DNA of 34,632 bases from an uncultured Pelagibacteraceae bacterium (GTDB lineage: Bacteria; Pseudomonadota; Alphaproteobacteria; Pelagibacterales; Pelagibacteraceae): contig CABYFX010000009.1 of NCBI GenBank assembly GCA_902518395.1, forward strand, positions 1 to 34,632, given 5' to 3'. The first letter of the stretch is position 1, and every line of letters begins with the position of its first letter. Of the stretch, positions 19,001 through 27,194 are shown in pieces. A program made the position numbers and the translations under genes. The notes below the pieces were generated by a model that was not told the origin of the DNA, searched no databases, and saw nothing but the letters and a program-made list of their open reading frames with translations.

Positions 19001-19016
19001 GAGGATCAATGCTTAA
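16014..19016 (+). CDS. soxA: SoxA, sarcosine oxidase alpha subunit
   Basis: Largest subunit of heterotetrameric sarcosine oxidase, 1000 residues. It has an N-terminal ferredoxin-like fold without cluster cysteines (about 17-95; FEGDTLASALLSNGI, FKYHRPRG), a dinucleotide-binding domain with VIGGGISGIMSA (174-184) for NAD, and a C-terminal folate-binding domain of the GcvT/aminomethyltransferase type (about 612-1000; EWHVQNKAKFENVGQWKRPW, LLRAEKGF, DTDGTMTPIDL). The GcvT part is where the methyl carbon would be passed to tetrahydrofolate. It begins immediately after the soxD stop and overlaps soxG by eight bases. Confidence 0.97.
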   Translation: MTKYRINKTKFVDQTKTVSFTFDGKKYHGFEGDTLASALLSNGIHLVGRSFKYHRPRGIMSCGSEEPNAICQINDNTDLTEPNVRVTEIELYEGLKASSQNCWPSLNFDIGGINNLISPFLPAGFYYKTFMWPKSFWKKIYEPLIRLSAGLGKSPTQPDPDIYDHKHEHCDVLVIGGGISGIMSAKIAAKNNLKTILIEDKNTLGGSTIYQNNKNFIIDNQKSNEWLMNEISELEKLDNLIIKTRTSLAAFHSYNYLLAKENISDHLPLNKKNGSIRQRLWKIRADKVIVAAGAIERPLIFNNNDRPGIILANSVKKYLDFYGVSSGLNNTIFTNNDSAYETAVSLFEKGISVKIIDIRKKSSSNIVKNAKNLGIEIYWNSTVVNTFGYKKIKSIEIMNLSEDGSNVTGNKNKIQCDCLSISGGWTPMVHMHTQSGGKLDFRERDQVFVPNEKSENHINVGSCNGDFELEEIVKNTNNKVKKFLNINESGFDKISVLCSKELEKKNIWLLPNTISEGKTKSFIDFQNDSTAKDIKLALREGFKSIEHVKRYTTTGMATDQGKLSNMHALGIIADTAGVKMGTLGTTTFRPPFTPLTFGAIVGRSVGKFFDVVRKTSIHEWHVQNKAKFENVGQWKRPWYYPINSENLHEAVQRESKAARDSAGILDASTLGKIDIQGTDASEFLNRVYTNAWSKLGIGKCRYGLMLNEDGMVYDDGVTTRLGENHYLMTTTTGGAANVLSKLEDYLQTEWPELDVYLTSVTDHYSTASICGPNSKKILKKLFPDKDFSDEAFPHMSYQDAIIDKIECRIMRISFTGELSYEINIESKYGKSLWENCIKAGEEYKITPYGTETMHLLRAEKGFIIVGQDTDGTMTPIDLQMDWIVSKKKYDFIGKRSLYRSDTIREDRKQLVGLLTDDPNEILEEGAQIVSELDKKPIEMIGHVTSSYFSPNLNKSIALAVVKGGKKMKGQKLFVPMENKNINVTVSDFIFLDKENKRINA

Positions 19017-19554
19017 TACAGAATATCCTAACTTTGAAAAAAAATTATTAGATGATCTAGAATTTAAATTATCTGAACCAATTAATAAAATAAATATTAG
19101 AGGAAAAAAGAAAGAATTTTTTACAAAAGTAGGAAAGATTTTATCAATCATTTTGCCAATTGAACCAAATACAAGTTCCTCAAATCAGCAATTTAATGCT
19201 CTATGGTTAAGTCCAGATGAATGGTTAGTATATTATAATGAAGAGAATAATAATGTTTATAATGATCTTATTAACGAAATATCTAAATTAAATTTTGGCT
19301 CTATAGTCAATGTTTCTAATCAATGGATATGTATTAATATAAAGGGTAAAAAGACTTTTGATTTACTTTCATCAGGGTCTCCTTTTAACTTCAATAATTT
19401 TAAAAATACTAAAAATTCTGTAACACAAACTTTGCTCAATCATACAGATGTAATTATTCATCATACTGAAATAAACGAAATAAATCTTTTTGTAAGAAGA
19501 TCATTCTCAGAGGATTTATGGTTGTGGATTAAGGATAGCGCTAGGTTTATCTAA
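19009..19554 (+). CDS. soxG: SoxG, sarcosine oxidase gamma subunit
   Basis: Fourth subunit of heterotetrameric sarcosine oxidase, related to a fragment of the GcvT fold. The 181 residues are diverged, but the family pattern shows: ALWLSPDEWLVYY (64-76; the usual form is LWLGPDEWLL), NVSNQWICINIKGKKTFDLLSSGSPFN (resembling S...  ..i.l.G..a...L..g.p.D) and a final NEINLFVRRSFSEDLWLWI (R.f...l..wl). Its start overlaps soxA by eight bases. Its last 39 bases overlap the MATE gene coming the other way. Confidence 0.92.
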   Translation: MLNTEYPNFEKKLLDDLEFKLSEPINKINIRGKKKEFFTKVGKILSIILPIEPNTSSSNQQFNALWLSPDEWLVYYNEENNNVYNDLINEISKLNFGSIVNVSNQWICINIKGKKTFDLLSSGSPFNFNNFKNTKNSVTQTLLNHTDVIIHHTEINEINLFVRRSFSEDLWLWIKDSARFI

Positions 19555-20877
19555 TTTTTTTTTTATATAATAACTTACATAACTAAATAATAATATCGAA
19601 AGCGTCCATTGAAAAATAAACCACAGCCAAAAGAAACTATCAAAATCTGCGGATAGATATTTGGCTAAATAAAAAACACATATTGGAACAAAAACATTTC
19701 GCAACATATTATTTATCATTGCATAATTAGATTTTTTTAATCCCATGAAAAAACCATTTGATAAAAAGAAAATTGGATATGCAGGTAAAATAAATGCTGC
19801 AATTTTTAAGTATCTACGTCCATATTCTAAAACAGTTTCATCATTCGAGAAAAATCTTGGTACTATATCTGCGGTGAAATAAACTAATACTCCAGAAAAA
19901 ATCATTAATAAAAGGCCATATTTAACAGATATTAAATAAGTCTCTTTCACTCTCTCGAAATAATTTGCACCATAATTTTGAGCTATAATTGAAATAATTG
20001 CAGTATTAATCCCTAATATAGGAAGTAAAACAACTTGCTCTATTCTCGTAGCTGCGCCATAACCAGCTACTGCTAATTCACTAGTTTGACCAACATAAGT
20101 AAATATAAAAGTAGCAGCAACTGCATATCCACAAATAGCAATTGATATTGGCATTGATTGAAAAAATATATTTTTTAAAAATGTTATTTTAATTTTAAAA
20201 AATTCCTTAGTAATTTTTTTTACCCTAGGATTTTGCAAGACCTTATATAAAATAATCGCAAAAGCTATAAATTGAGCTATAATTGTTGAAAGACCAATAC
20301 CCATCATACCCAAAGCAGGTATGAATAGAAAACCAAATATTAATATAGGATTTAAAATTATATTTAGTAGAAAACTTAAAACCAAAACATTTCTGTATGT
20401 TTTTGTATCTCCTTCTGCATGTAATAAAGAGTTAAGTGATACAACAAGGAAAAAAAGAAATGATCCGCAAAACATAATATTTGTATATTGAAGCCCTAAA
20501 TTTGTAATTTCTTCATTCGAACCCATTATGGTAAAAACTTTTTCGGCAAAATATAAACCTATGCATGTAATAAAAACTGATATTATCAGTCCATAGATAA
20601 TTATATGGGTAAAATAATAAGAGACATTTTTTTCATTTTTTTCTCCAATACTATTCCCTATTAAGGAAGTTCCCGCAACTGTTACACCAATTGAAGTTGC
20701 TACAATAATAAAATATATTGGAAATGATTTACTGAGCGCAGAAAGTGCTTCAGGTGAGATTAGTCCTGAATAAAAAGTATCAACAATATTGTATAAGGTT
20801 TGAAAAAGCGTACCTACGCTTGCTGGTATTGCAAGTTTTCTAACAAGTAAAGGTATATTTTCTTTAAGCAAATCCAT
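19516..20877 (-). CDS. MATE-family efflux transporter
   Basis: Inner-membrane exporter of the multidrug and toxic compound extrusion family, which expels organic cations or metabolites against sodium or protons. The 453-residue protein has about twelve hydrophobic segments in two similar halves. Its opening, LVRKLAIPASVGTLFQTLYN followed by IVDTFYSGLISPEALSALS, is the typical first helix and loop; GYGAATRIEQVVLLPILGIN (about 270-290) is the usual start of the second half. The substrate cannot be read from sequence. It faces the sox operon tail to tail with a 39-base overlap of coding ends, so no terminator fits between them. Confidence 0.93.
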   Translation of the reverse strand: MDLLKENIPLLVRKLAIPASVGTLFQTLYNIVDTFYSGLISPEALSALSKSFPIYFIIVATSIGVTVAGTSLIGNSIGEKNEKNVSYYFTHIIIYGLIISVFITCIGLYFAEKVFTIMGSNEEITNLGLQYTNIMFCGSFLFFLVVSLNSLLHAEGDTKTYRNVLVLSFLLNIILNPILIFGFLFIPALGMMGIGLSTIIAQFIAFAIILYKVLQNPRVKKITKEFFKIKITFLKNIFFQSMPISIAICGYAVAATFIFTYVGQTSELAVAGYGAATRIEQVVLLPILGINTAIISIIAQNYGANYFERVKETYLISVKYGLLLMIFSGVLVYFTADIVPRFFSNDETVLEYGRRYLKIAAFILPAYPIFFLSNGFFMGLKKSNYAMINNMLRNVFVPICVFYLAKYLSADFDSFFWLWFIFQWTLSILLFSYVSYYIKKKLDKPSAILNPQP

Positions 20878-20893
20878 AAAAATTATAATTTAA

Positions 20894-21796
20894 TTAATAT
20901 TCTTTTTTAAAGATATGTCTCTTGCCAGATTTTTTTGCAAGTATTATTTGCTTTTGTCTCATTGCAAATCTTGATTTTTGATCATCCGTTAAATAATCGT
21001 GACATTTTGGACAATGAATACCTTCTAAGTATTTAGAAGATTTTTTCTCTTTGATAGAAAGAGGTTTTCTACAACCACTACAAATTGAATAACTGCCCTG
21101 CTTCAAGCCATGTTTTATTGAAACTCTACTATCAAAAACAAAACATTCTCCGTTCCATTGACTATTTTTTTTATCAATATTATTAAGATAATTAATAATT
21201 CCACCTTTTAAAACATATACATTTTTAAATCCTTTTTTTTTTAAATAAATATTTGCTTTTTCACATCTGATACCACCCGTACAAAACATTGCTATATTTT
21301 CACTATTTTTAAATTGATTTAAATATTTAGGAAATTGACGAAAGTTTTCTATATTTGGATTTAAAGATTTTTTAAAAGTACCCACATCATACTCAAAAGA
21401 TTTCCGTGCATCTATCAAAACTGTATCTTTTTTTTTAATTATTTTATTCCATTCTCTTGGATTAAGGTTATTCTTAGGGTAATTGTAGTTTCTAACTTTG
21501 AAACCCATTGGAACAACTTCCTTTTTGATTTTAACCTTAGGTTTGTGGAATGGATTAAATTTACTATTAGAAACATTTTCTGAATTAAATTTTTTTATAG
21601 ATAATATTTTTTTTAAAAGTTTGTTGAAATTTAAAAGGTCGCCTTTTTTACCTGAAATCGATCCATTAATACCCTCTGATGAAATTATTATTGTTCCACA
21701 AATTTCATAATCTTTCAGACTATTCTCTAAAGTTTTTTTTAATTTTTTTAAATTATTAAGTTTTTTAAATTTATAAAAACCAAAAATATTAAACAT
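20894..21796 (-). CDS. trhO: TrhO, tRNA uridine-34 hydroxylase (rhodanese-like, UPF0176)
   Basis: Oxygen-dependent enzyme that hydroxylates uridine 34 of certain tRNAs to 5-hydroxyuridine. The 300 residues comprise an N-terminal acylphosphatase-like domain (about 1-95; GTIIISSEGINGSISG), a rhodanese domain (about 115-215) with the active loop MFCTGGIRCEKA (C172, C178), and a C-terminal region with two CxxC pairs (C239/C242, C262/C265) that may bind zinc. WNGECFVFDSRVSI links the last two, as in the family. Its ATG shares one base with the stop of the upstream methyltransferase. Confidence 0.93.
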   Translation of the reverse strand: MFNIFGFYKFKKLNNLKKLKKTLENSLKDYEICGTIIISSEGINGSISGKKGDLLNFNKLLKKILSIKKFNSENVSNSKFNPFHKPKVKIKKEVVPMGFKVRNYNYPKNNLNPREWNKIIKKKDTVLIDARKSFEYDVGTFKKSLNPNIENFRQFPKYLNQFKNSENIAMFCTGGIRCEKANIYLKKKGFKNVYVLKGGIINYLNNIDKKNSQWNGECFVFDSRVSIKHGLKQGSYSICSGCRKPLSIKEKKSSKYLEGIHCPKCHDYLTDDQKSRFAMRQKQIILAKKSGKRHIFKKEY

Positions 21797-22446
21797 TACA
21801 AAACTCTACAAACAGTCATTCCATCTCCTAATGGGATAATTATTTGTTCTACCCTTTCATCACTTGAAACATGCTCATTTAATTCTCTTATATTTAGTGT
21901 AAATTTATCCATGTTAACCTCATCTGCAACTTCACCATGCCATAAAACATTATCTATTATGATCAAACCACCTTTATTTATCATCTGAAATGATTTTTCA
22001 TAATATTCTTTATAGTTAAGCTTATCAGCATCAATAAAAATCATATCAAATTTTTGATTTTTTAATTCATCTAAACTATCTAGTGCAGGTTTTACAATCG
22101 TTTGAATTTTTTTATCTTGGTAAGCTTTCTTAAAAAAACTTACTGCAATCTTGTTTGTCTCTTTATCTTTATCAAGAGCTGTAAGTTTTCCATCTTCAGG
22201 AAGTGCAAGAGCAATAGAAAGTGCACTTAAACCAGTAAAAGTTCCAATCTCAAGCACATTTTTTATATTAGATATTTTTATTATTAAATGGAGAAAATGA
22301 CATTGAGATATAGCTACCTGCATTCTCTTTTCATTTCCAAGTGCACTATTATAATCTATGATTTCTTCTTGGACCGGGTTTAGTTTAAAACTAAAATTTT
22401 TAATATATTTTTCAATTTTTTCAGAAATTTCAATGTTATTACCCAT
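21796..22446 (-). CDS. SAM-dependent O-methyltransferase (caffeoyl-CoA OMT / TrmR-like family)
   Basis: The 216-residue class I methyltransferase has the SAM-binding motif VLEIGTFTGLSALSIALALP (64-83), an acidic LDKDKE after strand 2, and the metal-dependent O-methyltransferase motifs FIDADKLNYKEYYE (137-150) and IIIDNVLWHG (162-171), whose aspartate and asparagine bind a divalent cation. Family members act on small catechol-like compounds or on tRNA; Bacillus TrmR methylates 5-hydroxyuridine-34. Since trhO, which makes 5-hydroxyuridine-34, follows in a one-base TAATG overlap, a TrmR-like role (methylating that product to 5-methoxyuridine) is an attractive inference. Confidence 0.88.
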   Translation of the reverse strand: MGNNIEISEKIEKYIKNFSFKLNPVQEEIIDYNSALGNEKRMQVAISQCHFLHLIIKISNIKNVLEIGTFTGLSALSIALALPEDGKLTALDKDKETNKIAVSFFKKAYQDKKIQTIVKPALDSLDELKNQKFDMIFIDADKLNYKEYYEKSFQMINKGGLIIIDNVLWHGEVADEVNMDKFTLNIRELNEHVSSDERVEQIIIPLGDGMTVCRVL

Positions 22447-22454
22447 CTATTTTA

Positions 22455-22471
22455 ATTATATAATGACTATA
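22455..22471 (-). promoter_or_regulatory. Candidate -10 boxes upstream of the methyltransferase-trhO pair
   Basis: On the minus strand TATAGT (22471-22466) and TATAAT (22460-22455) precede the ATG at 22446 within the 38-base gap after gatB. The first would leave a leader of about 13 bases, the second almost none. No clear -35 box is seen, so this is only a weak suggestion that the pair has its own promoter rather than reading through from gatCAB. Confidence 0.25.
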
Positions 22472-22484
22472 TGTTTCGTTAAAA

Positions 22485-23960
22485 TTAAAGTTTCTTCTTT
22501 AATATTTCATTAATTAATTGGGGGTTAGCTTTTCCGCCAGAAGCTTTCATTGCTTGCCCCACAAAAAACCCAAATAGCTTTTCTTTTCCTTGTTTATATT
22601 CAATGGCTTTTTCTCTGTTATCGTTGATTATTTTATCAATTAATGCTTCTAGTGCTTTTGGATCACTTTCTTGCTTTAACCCTTTTTCTTCAACAATTAT
22701 TTGAGGGTCTATGTCACCATCCAACATTAATTCAAATATTGTCTTAGCAATTTTGCCTGAAATAGTTCCGTTTTTAATTAAATTAATCAATTTTGCTAAA
22801 TTTTTTGCACTTATTGGACTTTGAACAATTTCAATATTTTTATTATTTAAAACAGCAAATAATTCTCCTGTAATCCAATTTACAGCTAGTTTCATATCAC
22901 GATTTTTGCCCATTTTAGCAACAACTTCTTCAAAATATTCAGCTGTATCAATATCAGAGACTAATATTGTTGCTTCATAAGGTGACACTTTAAACTCATC
23001 AATAAACCTTTTCTTTTTATCATCTGGTAATTCAGGGATTTCAGATTTTACTTGATTAATAAATTCATCCGTTACTTCTAATGGAAGTAGATCTGGATCT
23101 GGAAAGTACCTATAATCATGAGCGTCTTCTTTCGACCTCATTGACCTTGTTTCATTTTTTTTTGTATCAAAAAGCCTTGTTTCTTGATCTATTTCCTCAC
23201 CTTCTTCTATTAGATCAACCTGTCTATTTGCTTCATAAATAATTGCCATTTGCATGAACTTTATAGAATTGACATTTTTTATTTCACATCTTGTTCCTAA
23301 ATCTGTTGAGCCTTTTATTCTTACCGACACATTAACATCAGCTCTTAATGATCCCTCTTGCATGTTCCCGTCGCAAGTTCCTAAATATCTCATAATTGAT
23401 CTTAGTTTTTTTATATAAGCATTCACTTCATCTGGTGATCTTAGATCAGGCTTACTAACGATCTCCATTAAAGCTACACCCGATCTATTTAGATCAACTA
23501 GTGTGTTGCTCGGATCAACATCATGAATACTTTTTCCTGCATCCTGTTCTAAATGTAATCTTTCTATTCCAACTTGTTTTTGACCTTCAGGCATATCCAA
23601 AATAACATTGCCCTCACCCACAATTGGGTATTTATATTGTGAAATTTGATACCCCTGAGGTAAATCAGCATAAAAATAATTCTTTCTATCAAAAACAGAC
23701 TTATTATTGATCTTAGCTTTTAAACCGATACCAGTTTTTATAGCTTGTTTAACACAATATTCATTAATTACTGGAAGCATTCCTGGAAATGCTGCATCAA
23801 CTAAACTTACTTGAGTGTTAGGTTCAGCACCAAATTTTGTAGAAGAAGGTGAAAAAAGTTTTGAATTTGATGTTACTTGAGCATGAACTTCAAGTCCTAT
23901 AACAACTTCATAAATATTATCATTTCTTTCTATTAAATATTCAGAATTATTTTCAGACAT
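22485..23960 (-). CDS. gatB: GatB, aspartyl/glutamyl-tRNA amidotransferase subunit B
   Basis: Kinase and tRNA-binding subunit of GatCAB, which converts Glu-tRNA(Gln) and Asp-tRNA(Asn) to the amidated forms. I start at the ATG at 23960 (491 residues), in a TAATG overlap with the gatA stop, rather than at the in-frame TTG at 23975, which would only add VDGIM. Family marks: VIGLEVHAQ near the N-terminus, [71 protein letters not shown], and a C-terminal YqeY-like tail ending [20 protein letters not shown]. Confidence 0.97.
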   Translation of the reverse strand: MSENNSEYLIERNDNIYEVVIGLEVHAQVTSNSKLFSPSSTKFGAEPNTQVSLVDAAFPGMLPVINEYCVKQAIKTGIGLKAKINNKSVFDRKNYFYADLPQGYQISQYKYPIVGEGNVILDMPEGQKQVGIERLHLEQDAGKSIHDVDPSNTLVDLNRSGVALMEIVSKPDLRSPDEVNAYIKKLRSIMRYLGTCDGNMQEGSLRADVNVSVRIKGSTDLGTRCEIKNVNSIKFMQMAIIYEANRQVDLIEEGEEIDQETRLFDTKKNETRSMRSKEDAHDYRYFPDPDLLPLEVTDEFINQVKSEIPELPDDKKKRFIDEFKVSPYEATILVSDIDTAEYFEEVVAKMGKNRDMKLAVNWITGELFAVLNNKNIEIVQSPISAKNLAKLINLIKNGTISGKIAKTIFELMLDGDIDPQIIVEEKGLKQESDPKALEALIDKIINDNREKAIEYKQGKEKLFGFFVGQAMKASGGKANPQLINEILKKKL

Positions 23961-25417
23961 TATTCCATCCACCAATCAGTTATATTGTTTTTATAATTGA
24001 TTCTTTCCTCCATTGAATAAGCAATATTTAAAACTGTTTGTTCATCAAACGGTTTACCTATTATTTGTAAACCTAATGGATAATTATTTTTATCTGTGCC
24101 TGCTGGTATTGAAATTCCAGGTAAACCTGCAAGGTTTACTGGAACAGTAAATATATCATTTAAATACATTGAAACAGGATCATTGGATTTTTCTCCAATT
24201 TTAAATGCAGAACTAGGTGTTGAAGGGGTTAAAATAGCATCGACTTTATTATAAGCTTGATCAAAATCTTGTTTAATTAATTGTCTAACCTTTTGAGCTT
24301 TAAGATAGTAAGCATCATAATATCCAGAAGATAAAACATAGGTACCTATCATTATCCTTCTCTTTACTTCTTCACCAAAACCTTCTGATCTAGTTTTTTC
24401 ATACATATCAATTAAACTTTCTCCAGAAGATCTTAGACCATATTTAACACCATCATATCTTGCTAAATTAGATGATGCTTCGGCTGGTGCTACAATATAA
24501 TAAGTGGGTAAAGCATAACTTGTGTGAGGTAAAGAAATATCAATTATTTCAGCACCACAATCTTTTGCATATTCAATGCCTTTTTTCCAAAGATTCTCTA
24601 TTTCGTCTGGCATCCCATCAACTCTGTATTCTTTTGGGATTCCAATTTTTATACCTTTGATATTTCTATTTAGTTCTGATGAATAATTATTTCTTTTAAA
24701 ATCAATTGAAGTTGAATCTTTTTTATCAAATGATGAGATCACTTCTAAAAGAATGGAACAATCTTTGACATCTTTACTCATCGGACCTGCTTGATCTAAA
24801 GATGATGCAAAGGCAACAATTCCATATCTTGAACAGCTTCCATAAGTAGGTTTTAGACCTACAGTTCCAGTAAAGGAAGCTGGCTGTCTAATAGATCCAC
24901 CAGTGTCAGTACCTATTGTTACAGGTGTCAAATTTGCTGCTAAAGCCGCTGAAGAACCACCAGATGATCCACCTGGAACTAAATCTTTTGCAATTGGGTT
25001 TTGAACATTGCCAAAAAAACTTGTTTCATTAGATGAGCCCATTGCAAATTCATCACAATTAAGTTTTCCGAGCAAAATACCACCCTCATTCCATATATTT
25101 TGTGTTACGGTAGACTCATAGCTGGGAACAAAATTATTTAAGATATTGCTTCCAGCTGTTGTTCTTACTTCATTAGTACAAAATAGATCTTTTACAGCAA
25201 TTGGAATACCTGGAAGTTTTAAATCAAAATTTGGTTTGTTATCAAACTCTTTTGAAAGTTTAAGACAATTTTCAAAATTTTCAGTTAAATATGCATTTAG
25301 TTTTTTTGACTTTTGAGATCTGTCAACAAAAGATTTTGTAGCTTCATTTGATGATATTTTCTTTTCTTTTATATTTTTAATTAATTCAAAAAGGCTTAAA
25401 GATGTTATTTCTGTCAT
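23960..25417 (-). CDS. gatA: GatA, aspartyl/glutamyl-tRNA amidotransferase subunit A
   Basis: Glutaminase subunit of GatCAB that releases ammonia from glutamine for the amidation. It belongs to the amidase-signature family, 485 residues. The catalytic Ser-cisSer-Lys triad is intact: K76 in [10 protein letters not shown]151 in [14 protein letters not shown] and S175 in [14 protein letters not shown], with spacings of 75 and 99 residues from the lysine, as in the Staphylococcus enzyme. Its ATG shares a base with the gatC stop, and its stop shares a base with the gatB ATG, so all three subunits appear translationally coupled. Confidence 0.98.
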   Translation of the reverse strand: MTEITSLSLFELIKNIKEKKISSNEATKSFVDRSQKSKKLNAYLTENFENCLKLSKEFDNKPNFDLKLPGIPIAVKDLFCTNEVRTTAGSNILNNFVPSYESTVTQNIWNEGGILLGKLNCDEFAMGSSNETSFFGNVQNPIAKDLVPGGSSGGSSAALAANLTPVTIGTDTGGSIRQPASFTGTVGLKPTYGSCSRYGIVAFASSLDQAGPMSKDVKDCSILLEVISSFDKKDSTSIDFKRNNYSSELNRNIKGIKIGIPKEYRVDGMPDEIENLWKKGIEYAKDCGAEIIDISLPHTSYALPTYYIVAPAEASSNLARYDGVKYGLRSSGESLIDMYEKTRSEGFGEEVKRRIMIGTYVLSSGYYDAYYLKAQKVRQLIKQDFDQAYNKVDAILTPSTPSSAFKIGEKSNDPVSMYLNDIFTVPVNLAGLPGISIPAGTDKNNYPLGLQIIGKPFDEQTVLNIAYSMEERINYKNNITDWWME

Positions 25418-25704
25418 TACTCAACTACTTTCGGAACAACAAAAAAATCATCATTTTTTTCAGGAGAATTTTTAAGAATTTTTTCTCTTATATTATCGCT
25501 AGTTATTTTATCTTCTCTGAATCTTAAAGTTGTTTCAGCTATAGAAGTTAATGGTTCAACATTTTCAGTGCTTAGCTCATTTAATTTTTCAATAAATTCA
25601 AATATAGAATTCATATCATCTGCTAATTTTTCAGCTTTTTTCTCTTCAAGTGAGATTCTTGCTAATTTTGATATGTGTTTTACAGTTTTAAGATCTATTG
25701 TCAT
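25417..25704 (-). CDS. gatC: GatC, aspartyl/glutamyl-tRNA amidotransferase subunit C
   Basis: Small stabilising subunit of GatCAB. The start chosen is the ATG at 25704, giving 95 residues (the usual size) and the normal opening [20 protein letters not shown]. The frame stays open to a GTG at 25734, but that would add ten residues without family counterpart. Typical later features are [23 protein letters not shown] and the end pattern LRFREDKIT...[17 protein letters not shown]. It heads the gatCAB operon, divergent from ruvX across 50 bases. Confidence 0.95.
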   Translation of the reverse strand: MTIDLKTVKHISKLARISLEEKKAEKLADDMNSIFEFIEKLNELSTENVEPLTSIAETTLRFREDKITSDNIREKILKNSPEKNDDFFVVPKVVE

Positions 25705-25754
25705 ATGGTAAAAAATAATGTCGCAAAGTACCACTTAAGTTGTAAATATACAAT

Positions 25755-26210
25755 ATGATCACAATCGATGAATTCAAAAACAAATTATCAAATGGCTCAA
25801 GATTATTGGGTATAGATTTAGGCACAAAAAGGATTGGGATTGCCATTAGTGATTATAATCAAAAAATTGCCACTCCTCTCCAAACCTTAGATAAATCTAA
25901 ACAAGGTAAATTAATTGATGAACTAGAAAGTATAATTACAGAAAATGACATCAAAGGAATAATTATAGGAAATCCAATAAATATGGATGGCACCTACGGA
26001 AAATCTTCACAATCAGCAAAAGATACAGCAATCAATATTTCAAATAAAATTGATATTCCTGTATCTTTATGGGATGAAAGATTATCAACAGTTGGGGCTT
26101 TCAATTTATCAAGCGAATTAGATATAAATGTCAGCAAAAGAGAGAGAGATATTGATAAGTTTGCAGCTGCTTTTATTTTGCAAGGTGCTTTAGATTTTAT
26201 TCAAAATTAA
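25755..26210 (+). CDS. ruvX: RuvX (YqgF), RNase H-like nuclease / putative Holliday junction resolvase
   Basis: RNase H-fold protein of the YqgF family, proposed to process the 5' end of 16S rRNA precursor or to resolve Holliday junctions. The 151 residues show the first strand and acidic residue in LLGIDLGTKRIGIAISD (18-34), IIIGNPINMDGTYGKSSQ (the usual G.P....G), the WDERLSTVGA motif (the second acidic position) and the final D..AA..ILQ..L. It is the first gene of the plus-strand run to pyrB and is divergent from gatC, an arrangement common in alphaproteobacteria. Confidence 0.94.
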   Translation: MITIDEFKNKLSNGSRLLGIDLGTKRIGIAISDYNQKIATPLQTLDKSKQGKLIDELESIITENDIKGIIIGNPINMDGTYGKSSQSAKDTAINISNKIDIPVSLWDERLSTVGAFNLSSELDINVSKRERDIDKFAAAFILQGALDFIQN

Positions 26211-26213
26211 TGG

Positions 26214-26242
26214 TTGCATAGTTAATACTATATAGTTATAGA
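26214..26242 (+). promoter_or_regulatory. Candidate promoter for pyrB
   Basis: In the 42-base ruvX-pyrB gap, TTGCAT (26214-26219) and TATAGA (26237-26242) stand 17 bases apart, with a 10-base palindrome ACTATATAGT (26227-26236) in the spacer. The match to the sigma-70 consensus is partial and the leader to the ATG at 26253 would be only a few bases. Confidence 0.3.
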
Positions 26243-26252
26243 GTTAATTTTA

Positions 26253-27194
26253 ATGGCAACTAAATCCAAAAAAGCTATTAAAATATCTCAAAAACATCTA
26301 TTAGGCATACAAGATTTATCTGTTAGTGATGTTACAACTATCCTTAGTGAAGCCTCTAAGTTCATAGAATTAAATAAAAGCAAAAATAAAAAAATTGATA
26401 TTTTAAAAGGGAAAACTCAAATAAACTTATTTTTTGAACCATCAACAAGGACACAGAGCTCGTTCGAATTAGCAGGAAAAAGATTAGGTGCAGATGTAAT
26501 GTCAATGAATATTACAAATTCTGCTATCAAAAAAGGTGAAACGTTAATAGATACTGCTATGACGTTAAATGCAATGCATCCAGATATTATTGTAATAAGA
26601 CATCAAGATTCAGGTGCTTGTAACCTTCTATCTCAAAAAGTTAATTGTGCAGTACTAAACGCAGGTGATGGTAGAAGAGAGCATCCAACGCAGGCATTAT
26701 TGGATGCTTTAACAATTATAAATAGAAGAAAAAAAATAGAAGGTCTTAAAATTGCAATATGTGGTGATATACTACATTCAAGAGTAGCAAGATCAAATAT
26801 TTATCTTCTAAACATGTTGGGTGCGGAAGTGAATATTGTGGCTCCTACAAATTTGATGCCAAATAAAATTGAAAAATTTGGCGTAAATATTTTTTCTGAC
26901 ATGAAAAAAGGTGTTAAAGATTGCGATATAGTAATGATGTTAAGATTACAAAATGAAAGAATGACAAGCTCATTTCTATCATCCAACAGAGAATACTATG
27001 AGTATTATGGCTTAACACCTGATAAAATTCAATATGCTAAAGAGGATGCTTTAATAATGCATCCAGGACCAATGAATAGAGGTATAGAAATTGATACAAA
27101 CTTAGCAGACGATATAAACAAAAGTGTAATAAAAGAACAAGTTGAATTAGGCGTAGCAGTAAGGATGGCCTGCTTAAAAATTTTTTGTGAATAA
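26253..27194 (+). CDS. pyrB: PyrB, aspartate carbamoyltransferase catalytic subunit
   Basis: Makes N-carbamoyl-aspartate from carbamoyl phosphate and aspartate, the committed pyrimidine step. The 313 residues contain the carbamoyl-phosphate motif [20 protein letters not shown] (60-79; S64-T65-R66-T67), a second-site motif [17 protein letters not shown], and the C-terminal [12 protein letters not shown]. The stop codon is followed directly by the pyrC-like ATG. In many bacteria with this layout the neighbouring PyrC homologue forms a dodecamer with PyrB; no pyrI regulatory subunit gene is present here. Confidence 0.98.
   Translation: MATKSKKAIKISQKHLLGIQDLSVSDVTTILSEASKFIELNKSKNKKIDILKGKTQINLFFEPSTRTQSSFELAGKRLGADVMSMNITNSAIKKGETLIDTAMTLNAMHPDIIVIRHQDSGACNLLSQKVNCAVLNAGDGRREHPTQALLDALTIINRRKKIEGLKIAICGDILHSRVARSNIYLLNMLGAEVNIVAPTNLMPNKIEKFGVNIFSDMKKGVKDCDIVMMLRLQNERMTSSFLSSNREYYEYYGLTPDKIQYAKEDALIMHPGPMNRGIEIDTNLADDINKSVIKEQVELGVAVRMACLKIFCE

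Noticed and set aside
25705..25734. GTG start extending gatC by ten residues
   Set aside because: The ATG at 25704 gives the usual 95-residue GatC and the conserved opening.
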